Positions 1 to 11,559 of a stretch of DNA of 64,000 bases are shown here, piece after piece (position 1 is the stretch's first letter; each line of letters starts with the position of its first letter). A program made the position numbers and the translations under genes. This DNA comes from Phocoena phocoena (Eukaryota > Chordata > Mammalia > Artiodactyla > Phocoenidae), in assembly GCF_963924675.1 (NCBI RefSeq), contig NC_089235.1, positions 56,755,520-56,819,519 on the forward strand. The letters run 5' to 3'. The notes below the pieces were generated by a model that worked only from the letters and a program-made list of their open reading frames with translations, searched no databases and was not told the DNA's origin.

Positions 1-2500
1 TTATTACAGGAGTCAAAGAAGGACACTACATAATGATCAAGGTGTCAATCCAAGAAGAAGATATAACAATTGTAAATATTTATGCACTCAACATAAGAGC
101 ACCTCAATACATAAGGCAAATGCTAACAACCATAAATGTAACACAATCATCATATGGGACTTTAACATTCCACTTTCACCAATGGACAGATCATCCAAAA
201 TGAAAATAAATAAGAAAACACAAGCTTTAAATGATACATTAAACAAGATGGACTTAACTGATATTTATAGGACATTCCATCCAAAAACAACAGAATACAC
301 TTTCTTCTCAAGTGCTTATGGAACATTCTCCAGGATAGATTATATCTTGTGTCACAAAGCAAGCCTTGGTAAATTTAAGAAAATTGAAATCATATCAAAT
401 ATCTTTTCTGACCACAGTGCTATGAGACTAGATATCAGTTACAGGAAAAAATCTGTAAAAAATACCAACACATGTAGGCTAAACAATACATTAATTAATA
501 ACCAAGATCACTGAAGAAATCAAAGAGGAAATCAAAAAATACCTAGAAACAAATGACAATGAAAACACAATGACCCAAAACCTATGGCATGCAGCAATAG
601 CAGTTTTAAGAGGGAAGTTTATAGCAATACAATCCTACCTCAAGAAACAAGAAACATGAAACATCTCAAATAAACAACCTAACCTTATCCCTAAAACAAT
701 TAGAGAAAGAACAAAAAAACCCCAAAGTTAGCAGAAGGAAATAAATCATAAAGATCAGATCAGAAATAAATGAAAAAGAAATGAAGGAAACGATAGCAAA
801 GATCAATAAAACTAAAAGCTGGTTCTTTGAGAAGATAACGAAAATTGATAAACCATTAGCCAGTCTCATCAAGAAAAAAAGGGAGAAGACTCAAATCAAC
901 AGAATTAGAAATGAAAAAGGAGAAGTAACAACTGACACTGCAGAAATACAAAGGATCATGAGAGATTACTACAAGCAACTATATGCCAATAAAATGGACA
1001 ACCTGGAAGAAATGGGCAAATTCTCAGAAGATCACAACCTTCCAAGACTGAACCAGGAAGAAATAGAAAATAGAAACAGACTAATCACAAGCACTGAAAT
1101 TGAGACTGTGATTAAAAATCTTGCAACAAACAGAAGCCCAGAACCAGATGGCTTCACACGTGAATTCTATCAAACATTTAGAGAAGAGCTAATATCTATC
1201 GTTCTCAAACTCTTCCAAAATATAGCAGAGGAAGGAACACTCCCAAACTCATTCTACAAGGCCACCATCACCCTGATACCAAAATAAGGCAAAGATGTCA
1301 CAAAAAAGAAAACTACAGGCCAATATCACTGATGAACATAGATGCAAAAATCCTCAACAAAATACTAGCAAACAGAATCCAAAAGCACATTAAAAGGATC
1401 ATACACCATGATCAAGTGGGGTTTATCCCAGGAATGCAAGGATTCTTCAATACACTCAATCAATGTAATAAACCATATTAATAAATTGAAGGAGCAAAAC
1501 CATATGATCATGTCAATACATGCAGAAAAAGCTTTCGACAAATTCAACACCCATTTATAATAAAAACCCTCTAGAAAATGGACACAGAGGGAAGTTACCT
1601 CAACATAGTAAAGGCCATATATGACAAACCCACAGCCAACATCATTCTCAGTTGTGAAAAACTGAAACCATTTCCACTAAGATCAGGAACAAGACAAGGT
1701 TGCCCAATCTCAACATTATTATTCAAGGCTCCCCCACCATCCAGAATGGTCAGCCCGGTGAGGTGAGCTGGCCTGGCTTGCTGGGTGGGGCCTCCTGCCC
1801 TGTGGCCTTGGGCTAAGGCCAGGCCTGCAGCTGCTGCTGGTCGTACTCAGTGATGAGCCTCTTGATGTGGGCCAGCTTGCTGTGCATGTACTCGCAGCGG
1901 TGCTTCTCCCGGCTGTAGTTGGTGTTGGTCTTCTTGATTTTTCGATATTCCTGTAAAATCTGCCCACAAGTAGTCTCGTACTCCTTGGAGCCCTGGGAGA
2001 GCTGCCGGAGCTGGGCATCGAGCTGTGTGAAGTGCCGCCTGATCTGCTCGATGCGGGCGTGCAGGTCTCGGTACTTGCTATACTCAGCATTGAAGTCGTT
2101 TTTGTAGCTCTGGCACTGCTCCGAGGAGGAGATAGTGGCATATTTTAGCAGGTAGTCATTTTTGGAAGTTTTAGCCACAGCAATCAGAGAAGAAAAAGAA
2201 ATAAAAGGAATCCAAATGTGAAAAGAAGAAGTAAAACTGTCACTGTTTGCAGATGACATGATACTATACATAGAGAATCCTAAAGATGCTACCAGAAAAT
2301 TACTAGAGCAAATCAATGAATTTGGCAAAGTAGCAGGATACAAAATGAATGCCCAGAAATCTCTTGCATTCCTATACACTAATTATGAAAAATCTGACAG
2401 ATAAATTAAGGAAACACTCCCATTTACCATTGCAACAAAAAGAATGAAATACTTAGGAATAAACCTACCTAAGGAGACAATCTGTATGCAGAAAGCTGTA
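1..2500 (+). mobile_element. L1 LINE, ORF2 portion (interrupted, truncated by window edge)
   Basis: The plus strand carries degenerate L1 ORF2. It begins in the endonuclease domain, passes through the linker (open frame 781-1287, with the L1 motif NRSPEPDGF near its end) and continues into reverse transcriptase. The FADD catalytic box is at 2246-2257. Many stops and frameshifts make it non-coding. It aligns by eye with the better-preserved copy at 31333-34613, for example the FADD region and the shared stretch ending KEATRK. ORF2 is split at about 1727-2160 by an antisense ELL fragment. It stops near 2500 without reaching its own 3' UTR, where an older L1 tail takes over. The 5' part lies outside the window. 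Confidence 0.93.
1727..2160 (-). pseudogene. ELL: ELL retrofragment (C-terminal occludin/ELL domain plus start of 3' UTR)
   Basis: Read on the minus strand from 2160 to the TAG stop at 1815-1813, this gives about 115 uninterrupted residues starting [15 protein letters not shown] and ending QQQLQAWP. I recognise this as the C-terminal occludin/ELL domain of ELL, the RNA polymerase II elongation factor, rather than ELL2, mainly from the LQAWP terminus. The helical, charged segment includes [24 protein letters not shown] and [19 protein letters not shown]. About 86 nt of GC-rich 3' UTR follow. No intron interrupts the frame, which suggests an mRNA origin. There is no poly(A) tract at the 3' edge (1727) and no obvious target-site duplication. 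Both edges are L1 ORF2, and only a few L1 bases are missing. It is a fragment of a roughly 600-residue protein with no promoter, so a pseudogene. ELL paralogue identity is from memory of the family. Confidence 0.8.
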
Positions 2501-2504
2501 AGAC

Positions 2505-2945
2505 ACTGAAATCTGGATCTTGAAGAGGTATTTGCCTCTACAGTCATTGCAGCATTATTCACAATAGGCAAGTTGTGGAAACAATGTAAATGTCCATCAA
2601 TAGAGGAATGGATAAAGAAAAAGTGGTATATACATACAATGGAATAATGGAATGCTAAGTGAAATAAGCCCATCACAGACAGACAAATGCTGCATGATTC
2701 CACTTCTACAAGGTATCTAAAATAGTCAAACTCAGACAAGCAGAGAGTAGAATGGTTTTGTCCAGGAGCTTGGGGGAGGCGAAAATGGGGGTTTGCTATT
2801 AAATAAGTATAAATTTTCAGTTATACAAGATAATTTCTAGATATCTGAAGTACAACATTGTGCTTATAGCTAATGATACTGTATTGTACACTTAAAGTTT
2901 TGTTAAGAGAGTAAATCTTCTTTAATGTTTCTACAATAATTTTAA
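2505..2945 (+). mobile_element. Old L1M 3' end (3' UTR)
   Basis: The sequence matches the 3' part of older mammalian L1 (L1MB/L1MC-like). It has the C-terminal ORF2 stretch with 'cattgcagcattattcaca', then the tail with 'aagtgaaataagcc', 'gtagaatggttttgtccagg', 'gtacaacattgtgcttatag' and 'gtattgtacacttaaag'. It directly follows the ORF2 of a different-looking L1 with a gap in ORF2, so the join is probably a deletion or a nested insertion boundary. Subfamily is uncertain. Confidence 0.8.
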
Positions 2946-3390
2946 AAATTATGGTATAATTTGATAAATCTATTTTTACAAAAATAGTCATTAGATCAAT
3001 TTTATGATACAAAATCAGAAAGAAATCTAAATATATGTGAATAAGAGAATAGAATAGTAATTGTTACATTCATATAATCCAATAATACATAGTCATTAAA
3101 AATGATCTATTTATTTGAAAAATATCCTCCCTAGTTATGAAATCATGTGGAAGAAAAATATAGATTATATTATACCATTTATATAGGGGAAATATATATA
3201 TACATATATGTTTCATTTGTAACAGTTGAAAATTATGTGTCCATATATGTTTGGGTCTCTTTCTGGACTTTATATCAGTGTTATTGCTTTGTTTGTTTAG
3301 CTTTATACTAGTGCTACTAAGTCTTGATTATGCTTGTAATATTTCCCAAAAGAGGTTATACTAGCACTTGGAAACATGGAAACATGCTCA
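2946..3390. other. Unassigned AT-rich sequence
   Basis: AT-rich DNA with a short TATATA run near 3190-3210. I see no gene, tRNA or clear repeat family here. Confidence 0.5.
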
Positions 3391-3394
3391 ACAT

Positions 3395-4330
3395 TGTTTT
3401 CATCAGAAAAAAATGTAAATTAAAGCCATAATGATATATCATGATACACCCAGTAGTACAGCTAGAATAAAGTCACTACCAATAACAAATGTTGCAGAGG
3501 GTGAGAAGACATGTGGAACTTTCATACAAGATTAGACATACAAGTGTCTAATCGTCAAATCATTGTGCAAAGCTATTTGTCAGTTTCTTATAATGTTAAA
3601 TATACACCTACCTTTTTTTTTTTTTTTTTTTTGCGGTACGCGGACCTCTCACTGTTGTGGCCTCTCCCGTTGTGGAGCACAGGCTCTGGATGCGCAGGCT
3701 CAGCGGCCATGGCTCACGGGCCCAGCCGCTCCGCGGCATGTGGGATCTTCCCGGACCAGGGCACGAACCCATGTCCCCTGCATCGGCAGGCGGACTCTCA
3801 ACCACTGTGCCACCAGGGAAGCCCCTACACCTACCTTTTGATTCAGGACTTCCAATCCTAAGTATTTGCAAAAAAGACACAGAAAAAACATATGTCCACA
3901 GGATGCATTTTCACAATTGTTCATTTTAGCTTTATTCAATATAGCAAAGTATTGGAAGCAACAAAAATATCCATCATTAGAAGAATAGGTAAACAAATTT
4001 GTCAATTTATACAATGGAATTCTACTTAGAAATTAGATGGAACGAACTGGTAATAACTAGTAACATATGCCAAACTGAGGTGAATCTCAGAAACATTATA
4101 GTCAGCAAAGAAGCCGGACCTAAAAGTACAAACAATATGACCCTATTTTAATTAAGTTCAAGAACTTCTATGTGGAGGCCACTGGAGGAGGATGGACAGG
4201 AAAGGCATGAGGGGACTTTCTAGGATAATGGTTATACTCTATATTTTCATTGGGGTTTTGGTTACAAGGGTGTATATATTCATCAAAATACTTTGCACTA
4301 TACCCTTAAGATTTGTGTTTCTACTTTATT
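3395..4330 (+). mobile_element. Old L1M 3' end, split by a SINE
   Basis: This is the last part of ORF2 plus 3' UTR of an old L1. Recognisable consensus blocks include 'ggaactttcatacaagatta' near 3516, 'ttggaagcaacaaaaatatc' near 3952, 'gtgaatctcagaaacattat' near 4081 and 'tatacccttaagatttgtgt' near 4300. The element is heavily mutated. A CHR SINE interrupts it, and L1 sequence resumes in register after the duplicated target. Confidence 0.82.
3603..3839 (-). mobile_element. CHR-type tRNA-derived SINE with target-site duplication
   Basis: A minus-strand SINE of about 210 bp. The poly(T) at 3613-3632 is the complement of its poly(A) tail. The tRNA-derived head is at the right end (CCAGGGAAGCCC near 3812-3825). 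A perfect 14-bp target-site duplication, tacacctacctttt, lies at 3603-3616 and 3826-3839. Open frames across it, such as 3608-3880 minus, are SINE artefacts. Low divergence from the other copies suggests a cetacean-age insertion. Confidence 0.95.
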
Positions 4331-4339
4331 ATATCACAA

Positions 4340-4600
4340 GAAAAAATTTATGCATGTAGTGGTTTCCAGCCTAAGGACTATTTTATATACTCTTTAATAT
4401 ACAGCCTCTCAAGGGATATTCACACATTTTTGAAGATAGACTTAGTTATATTTTATAAATTAAACCCCCCTGAATTTTCTAAAAACTTGTGTGACCTGAT
4501 GGTAAAATTATACAGGATGCCTTGCTTCTTGTCCATTGCAGTCTTCACTACACCACAGTATACTTCAGGTTAATTCCACAATCTGGAATATCAGAGAGCA
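4340..4600. other. Unassigned sequence between repeats
   Basis: No recognisable family. The 86-codon open frame at 4313-4573 starts in the L1 tail and has no domain I recognise. It is most likely chance. Confidence 0.45.
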
Positions 4601-4605
4601 GCTCT

Positions 4606-4864
4606 CTGCATACAGCAGAACAGAGGCAATAAGAGCATAGGTTCTGAAGTCACACTTCCTTAGTTTAAAGCCTGGCTACACCACTTATTAGCTGTGACCT
4701 TGGGCAGATTATTTAGCCTTTCAAATCCTTGGTTTATTCCCTTGTAAAAAAGGAATAGTTATTTTAAGTTTATCATTTAATTCCTGTAAGGATAAAAGAT
4801 GTTACTGGTAAAAAGCACATGCAACACTACTTGTCATATAATAAGTGCTCATTAATGTTTCTGA
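4606..4864 (+). mobile_element. MIR SINE
   Basis: An old mammal-wide interspersed repeat in forward orientation. Diagnostic blocks are 'gttctgaagtcacacttcct', 'cacttattagctgtgacctt', 'gggcagattatttagccttt' and the end 'ataataagtgctcattaatg'. Almost full-length for the family. Confidence 0.9.
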
Positions 4865-4869
4865 ATGCC

Positions 4870-5380
4870 ATACTAATAATAATAAATCATGAAATTAATT
4901 ATATATTAACAAAACAATAGCACCCACTATATTAGTGATATAAGTAATTATTTTTATAGAGGCAATGGGAGACATGGTGGCTAAATCACTTCCTAGGACG
5001 TCCAAGTCAGATGTGAACTGAATGGAGTCCCCAGGACACTGAATTCAAGGAACTATGAGAGAAGGTAAGGCCTGTACAAATAGACTTTATTGTTTATATG
5101 TGCATGTGGCCATCAGAGTACAATTCTTTCACCACTAGGCAGACATGTCAGTACCTCTCGAGGAATGCATACTATCCTGTCATTGTCACAGAAAGCAGCA
5201 CTTTACTGTCCTGATGATAGATGGCAATGGTAAGATTAGACAGCAGTGAAAGGAGCTGGATGACACAAAGGGCATGGAACCAGGGCATGGAAATGTTTAC
5301 AATGATGAGGTTTTCTTTTTTAGTTCGGGTGACCTACTTTGACTCTATTGTATGCAAAGAATAATGGCATTCTGCCAGGG
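4870..5380. other. Unassigned low-copy sequence
   Basis: No repeat family or gene recognised. The base composition is slightly more balanced than the flanks. Confidence 0.4.
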
Positions 5381-6278
5381 CTATATTACATCCAACTTTA
5401 CAATTTATTTATTTTAAATAATAGATTTTATCTTTAGAATGATTTTAGATCTACAGAAAAATTGAGCAGATAGTACAGGGTTCCAATATATTCCCTTCCA
5501 CCCCCACAGTTTCCCCTAATATTAACATTTTGCATTAGTGTGGTACATTTGTTATAATTAGTGAACTAATATTAATACATTATTATTAACAGAATCTGTA
5601 GTTACATTAAAGTTTACTCTTGTACATTTCTATGGGTTTTGACAAATGCATAATGTAATGTATCCACCATTGTAGTATCATACAAAATAGTTTCACTTCT
5701 TCACCTATTCAAGCCAACATGTTATTGCTAAAGCCTGCTAAGCACTTGTCTCTTTATTTTCTCTATAGTTTTGCCTTTTCCAGGAAGTCATATAGTTGGA
5801 ATTTTATAGTAGCTAGTCTTTTCAGGATGGCTTCTTTCACTTAGAAGTATGCTTGTAAGTTTCCTTTGTGTCTTTTCATGCCTTCATAGCTCATTGCTTT
5901 TTATTGCTGAATAATATTCCATTGCGTGGATTTACCACTGTTTGTTGGTACATTCACCTATTTATTGAAGGACATAGTGTCATCTTCCAGTGTTGGCACT
6001 TATGAATAAAGTTGCTATAAACATTTATGTATAAGTGTCTTGAGGCCATAAGTTTTCAATTCAGTTGGGTAAATACCTAGTAGTGTAATTGGTGGATTTT
6101 ATGCTATGACTGTTTAGTTTTATAAGAAACTGCCAGATTATCTTCCAAAATGACTGTACCATTTTTCATTCCCGTAAACATTGAATGAGAGGTCCTGTTG
6201 TTCCACATCCTTACCATAATTTGCTATTGTCTATTATTGAATTTTAACCATTCTAATAGGTATACAGTGGTATTTCTT

Positions 6279-6849
<571 letters not shown>

Positions 6850-6884
6850 GGGGTATTTCTTTGTTGTAATTTATAATTCCTTAT

Positions 6885-7123
6885 TGGTATCTGTTTTTTT
6901 TTTTTTTTTTTTTTTTGCGGTACGCGGGCCTCTCACTGTTGTGGCCTCTCCCGTTGTGGAGCACAGGCTCCGGACGCGCAGGCTCAGCGGCCATGGCTCA
7001 TGGGTCCAGCCGCTCCGCGGCATGTGGGATCTTCCCGGACCGGGGCACGAACCCGTGTCGCCTGCATCGGCAGGCGGACTCTCAACCACTGCACCACCAG
7101 GGAAGCCCTGGTATCTGTTTTTT
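6885..7123 (-). mobile_element. CHR-type SINE with target-site duplication
   Basis: Minus-strand SINE with poly(T) at about 6894-6916 and head at 7097-7108. The 15-bp duplication tggtatctgtttttt is at 6885-6899 and 7109-7123. Its body keeps many CpG sites (for example near 6916-7045), which suggests a fairly young copy. Inserted into the old minus-strand L1. Confidence 0.95.
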
Positions 7124-7223
7124 AGCATCTTTTCGTATGTGAGTTCTCTACATATCTTTGATACAAGTCCTTTATCAGATATGTGATTTACAAATATTTT
7201 CTTTCATTCTATGTTTTTTAAAA

Positions 7224-7367
7224 ATCCTCTTAATAGAGACTTCTCTGGTGGTCCAGTGATTAAGACTCCATACTCCAAATGCTGGAGGCATGGGTTTGAT
7301 CCCTGGTTGGGAACCAAGATCCTGCATGCTGCACAGTGTGGCCTAAAAAAAAGAATTCTCTTAATAG
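7224..7367 (+). mobile_element. Short tRNA-derived SINE with target-site duplication
   Basis: A plus-strand copy of about 117 bp, limited to the tRNA-derived part. It starts 'gacttctctggtggtccagt' and ends in a short A tract at 7345-7352. Its flanks atcctcttaatag (7224-7236) and attctcttaatag (7355-7367) differ at one base, which fits an older target-site duplication. Related to the 24.55 kb copy. Confidence 0.88.
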
Positions 7368-8164
7368 TGTCTTTTGCTTAACAGAAGTTTTTACTATTAA
7401 TGAAGTGAAACTTACTAATTTTTTCCTTTCATGGATCATGCTTTTGGAGCTGTATTTAAAAACTCATTGTCAAGCCCATTGTCACCTAGATTTTCTTCTA
7501 TATTATCTTTTATAAATTTTATAGGTTTGTGTTTTACATTTATGTCTTTGATCCACTTTGAGTTAATTATTGTGAAAGGTGTAAGACCTGTGTCTAGATT
7601 CATTATTTTTTCATTGCTTTTTGATGTCCAGTTAGTTGTTTCAGTACCATTTGTTCCAAAATCTATACTTTCTCCATTGAATTGCTTTTGCTCCTTTTTC
7701 AAATATCAGGTGACTATATTGTGTAGATCTTATTTCTATGTTCTCTGTTCTGTTTCATTGATCTATTTGTCTCTTATTAATATCATGGTGACTTGATTAC
7801 TGTACCCTTTACAGTAAGTCTTGAAATTTTGTAGTGTTGGTCCTCCGAATTTGTTCTTCTATTTCAGTGACATGTTGGCTATAATGAGTCTTTTGCTTTT
7901 GCACATAATCATTAGAATCAGTTTATTGATGTTGTCAAAATTAGTTGCTGAGAGTTTATTGGAATTATATTGAATCTGTAGATCATGTGAGAAAGAATTG
8001 GCATCTTACCAATATAGTCTTCTTAATATTGAACGTGGAACATTATTTACTTATATCTTCTTTGACTTATTTCTTCATAGTTGTATAGTTTTCTTCATAA
8101 AGACCATGTTCATATATTGTTAAATTTATTCTTTATTATTTCATTTTATGGGTGCTTGTCAAAT

Positions 8165-8975
8165 CAGTCTCATAATCTGATCTTATACAATATTATAACT
8201 GACTAATTCAAATGACACCAAAAATAGGATACAGAAAACTGAAAGACACAGGTAAAACTTGGAGAAGTAATATCAACACATCTTTATGGGTGCTTTCTTC
8301 CTTCATTTAAGTAGTACTCTGGTCCATATTTTATGTATGAGTACCTAGGTGGATCATACAGGGCATCACTTAGCCAATGGAAGCTATTTAGGTCATAAAA
8401 GATCAATTTTACACTCCAATGATTACATATATTATGAACATTTTCCAGAGTTCCATGCCTCATATATGCATAAATTCCAAGTTTGTTTACTATAAACAAC
8501 CTTGACACCAGGTATATCATGCTAAAAATACTCCATAGGTAAGGATTTCCTTTTATCTTTTTGTTAGTAATTATTATCAGGAGGAGATTTGACCTTATTT
8601 TCTTTACCCTTCTCTCCCCAGGGGAGGGAATTTGGATTTTAAACCAGCTGCTTCCTTCACTGGGCTTTGTGTGTGGGGACTTTGGAGACTGGGAAAATGG
8701 GAAGAAAAAGGTAGTGAGAGCTTCTAAGAAATTTTTAAGGTTTCAATAAGTATGAGAATTACCTGGTGTTAGAAATTTGCATTGATCACCTATATTTTCT
8801 TTGTATTTTTTTTACTAGAAGAGATATTATTATTATTTTTCTATATTGTACAAGTTGATGCTACTAACCACTTTTAATAACACAGCAGACCCTTTTTATT
8901 TTCCAGGAATATTGATTGATCATGGTATAATGAATGAATTACAGGTTTTGGATGAATAGAAGTCTGTCCCTACTG
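8165..8975. other. Unassigned sequence with a 78-codon minus-strand frame
   Basis: I recognise no repeat family. The minus-strand frame 8520-8284 ends DPPRYSYIKYGPEYYLNEGR plus three residues. It looks protein-like in composition but matches no family I can name, and has no flanking poly(A) or duplication that I can see. It could be a degraded exon, a pseudogene piece or chance. Confidence 0.3.
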
Positions 8976-8979
8976 CTTT

Positions 8980-9170
8980 CTAAAAACTATATGAATCTGG
9001 TACTTTCTCACTCTATGAACCTATCCTAGACAAATTTTTGTTACTTCACCTATGAAGCAGACAGTATAAAACCTTCCTTGGAGGATTGTTTCAGGGATTA
9101 GAGATGATATAAAAAACAGAACAAGGCTGAAACATGTCAGGCATGACTATTATTACAATTATCCATATCA
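8980..9170 (+). mobile_element. Probable MIR fragment
   Basis: Forward MIR-like order: 'atgaatctggtactttctca', a 'gaacctatcctagacaaatt' segment where the MIR core lies, then 'attagagatgatataaaaaa'. Diverged, so the call rests on order of blocks rather than identity. Confidence 0.5.
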
Positions 9171-9557
9171 CATTCTCCATTATCTGAATGGAATACAATA
9201 AATTTACAACAAATTTGAGTTCTTCTTGTTTAAAATTGTGTAATGGTACAGCCATTACTTTAAGAAGGAATTCCCTAAAAACTCCCCAAACTTATTCTGT
9301 CTTAAAAAAAAAAAGTCAATACCAAAAGCTAGATCAGTATAACTATAGAACTGACAGATCAGAGGATAAAATATTAAATTAGGGACCCTATTCAATAACT
9401 TGTAATTGTAGAGGTTATACTAGTATTCTCAAATTTCAATAACAGTGGCTTACTATCCACATAATAGAAGTTAAGAATTATTTTGACCAGGCAGAAAATA
9501 AACTGGGATAATATCTTTGCCCCTCTTGAGGATCAGATTGAGTGAACTCTGAGAAAG

Positions 9558-9578
9558 AAAAAAAAAAAAAAAAAAAAC
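9558..9578 (+). repeat. Poly(A) run
   Basis: About 21 consecutive A. It may be the remnant tail of an unrecognised retroelement. No element is identified upstream. Confidence 0.9.
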
Positions 9579-9725
9579 AGTCAATAGAAGATTTTGCTGT
9601 GCAATGGTTTAAATAGCCATTAATTAGAGAGATCAGTATTAAGTTTTATCAATATTGAAATTAAAGGTTAGGATACCTGAGGTTCACCTTTCTTTCCATG
9701 GGTTGCATCTTTCATCAATAATCAT

Positions 9726-9916
9726 TAAGCTCTTTGGTGATGGTTCTCAGCCCTGGATGTACATTAGAATCACTTTGGGGAGCTTTTAAAAACATGATTT
9801 CTAGGTCTCCAATCAAACCAGTTAAATCAGAATCTCAGAGTGTAACCAAGCTTGAGAATTTTTAAATGCAACCCAGGTTGATTCTAATGAACAGTCAAGT
9901 CTGAGAACCCATGATC
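9726..9916 (+). mobile_element. MER5A-type hAT-Charlie DNA transposon
   Basis: A non-autonomous palindromic element of about 190 bp. It begins 'tggttctcagccctggatgt', has 'cagttaaatcagaatctcag' in the middle and ends 'tctgagaacccatgatct'. The inverted ends (tggttctcag / ctgagaaccca) and length fit MER5A/B. Confidence 0.88.
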
Positions 9917-9919
9917 TAG

Positions 9920-11160
9920 CGGCAAGTTAACTGACAAATAACTTAGTGGTTCTGAAAATAACCAAACAATAGTGATAGTTTTCATTCATTAATGTATGTG
10001 GGAGAAATGGACTTTCACACTACAACTCCAGTATTTGATTGAAAAACACCGATTTAAGAAATGTAGAAAACATAAGTTGGGCTGGGGCTCTACAGTTTGT
10101 AGATCTTATATTCTATTATATTCCTACTTCAAAGATAATCTCTACTTCATGATCTTATTGGAATCTATGTGATTATTGTCTGGGAGAAATTTGAGCAACT
10201 GTGTCATTTTCTAAAACATTTTTTCATTCCAAATCCTTCAAACTTTTTAAGTTGTTAGGCTATGCTAGCTAAAATACAAAGATGCTTTCTAGTGGAAATA
10301 CCCTTGAACTTCAGGTCCATGGTCCTCGGAGCTCTGACTTTGTATACACTGATAGCAACATCACATTAACCAAGGCACATGATTTGGGGAAGGACAATCA
10401 CAGTATTTGTTTTACGAGGTAAAAACAACAAGCCCCAGTGTGGATTGAAATCATGATTATGATACTCTAAACAACAGAAATAGCCAAAACTAAAGAAGGA
10501 AAAGAAGAAATCATTAATAAGCTTTAAAGTTATAAGAGAAAAAAATCTGAGAGGTGACTGTGAAAATGGAGAATTTTCTTCAAAATATTGAGTGGCCTTG
10601 GAAAGTACTTTTTTTGAAAGCAAATTATTTTTATCATTTGAATTACAAATGAAGTGTTGACAAATTGGACTGATGGAGGCAATTATTATTATAGTCTCAA
10701 GGTTGAGAAAATTGCTTAATTTCATACTGAAGAGGGAAAGTACCAGCTGGTAAATGCAACATAAATCAGAATCTTGCAACTATACCTGAATATGTATAGG
10801 TTAAAATATTAAAAGCTCTGTGTTGGGGTCTCCTGAGTCCTATTATTTTTGTATTACTAACAGTTGTCTTTAAGGAATTTATTTGTTGAATTTTATTTAT
10901 TTATTTATCCAAATATTATTAAATATTTGGAAAACATTTAGAAACAAGTTGATGGAAATCCAATATGTGTTACCATATATAATGCACACAGCAATACATT
11001 AATTCACGAGCCAGTATTGGTGCAACTACTGTTGGAAGGAATTCAATAAATTGACATTTAGTGTTTTGCAAATCTGTGCCTTTTATGATGCAGATTTGCT
11101 TCTGAAAAACCATGTTCTAATTACATTTTCTAAAGGCTTATTTTTGGGTGAGCCTTTCAT
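9920..11160. other. Unassigned low-copy AT-rich sequence
   Basis: No gene or family recognised. The 137-codon minus-strand frame at 10779-10366 has no domain I know, is rich in F, L and I as expected from AT-rich DNA, and has no supporting signal. A short TTTA run lies near 10886-10902. Confidence 0.45.
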
Positions 11161-11532
11161 AGAATATTAACACTAGGACTTCCCTGGTGGTGCAGTAGTT
11201 ACGAATCCACCTGCCAATGCAAGTGATACGGGTTTGAGCCCTGGTCTGGGAAGATCCCACATGCCACGGAGCAACTCAGCCCGTGTGCCACAACTACCGA
11301 GCCTGTGCTCTAGAGCCCGTGAGCCACAGCTACTGAGGCCCACACACCTAGATCCCATGCTCTGCAACAAGAGAAGCCACCACAATGAGAAGCCCACACA
11401 CTGCAATGAAGAGTAGCCCCTGATCGCCACAACTAGAGAAAGCCCGCATGCAGCAACAAAGACCCAATGCAGCCAAAAATAAATAAATAAAATAAATAAA
11501 CAAATTTATTAAAAAAAAGAATATTAACACTA
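11161..11532 (+). mobile_element. Long (about 340 bp) CHR-related SINE with target-site duplication
   Basis: A complete plus-strand SINE. The tRNA-derived head starts 'ggacttccctggtggtgcag'. The body has repeated 'ccacaactac..gagcc' blocks and the tail is (AAAT)n then poly(A). A perfect 15-bp target-site duplication, agaatattaacacta, lies at 11161-11175 and 11518-11532. Same subfamily as 14.3, 62.7 and 63.3 kb. Confidence 0.95.
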
Positions 11533-11559
11533 AACTGGTCATATGAGTTTCAAGTAAAT

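Noticed and set aside
781..1287. 168-codon plus-strand frame
   Set aside because: L1 ORF2 linker and fingers text, part of a broken element.
3700..3825. tRNA gene candidates at SINE heads
   Set aside because: The heads keep degenerate A- and B-box-like text but are fused to SINE bodies with poly(A) and target duplications, and no complete cloverleaf is evident.
3608..3880. 90-codon minus frame, and similar ones at 6871-7128, 18198-18470, 40584-40922 and 58764-59003
   Set aside because: All lie in CHR SINE copies and share the same translated text because the SINE is repeated. They are not genes.
10366..10779. 137-codon minus frame
   Set aside because: No domain, signal peptide or neighbour supports it. 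F/L/I-rich composition is expected from AT-rich antisense DNA.
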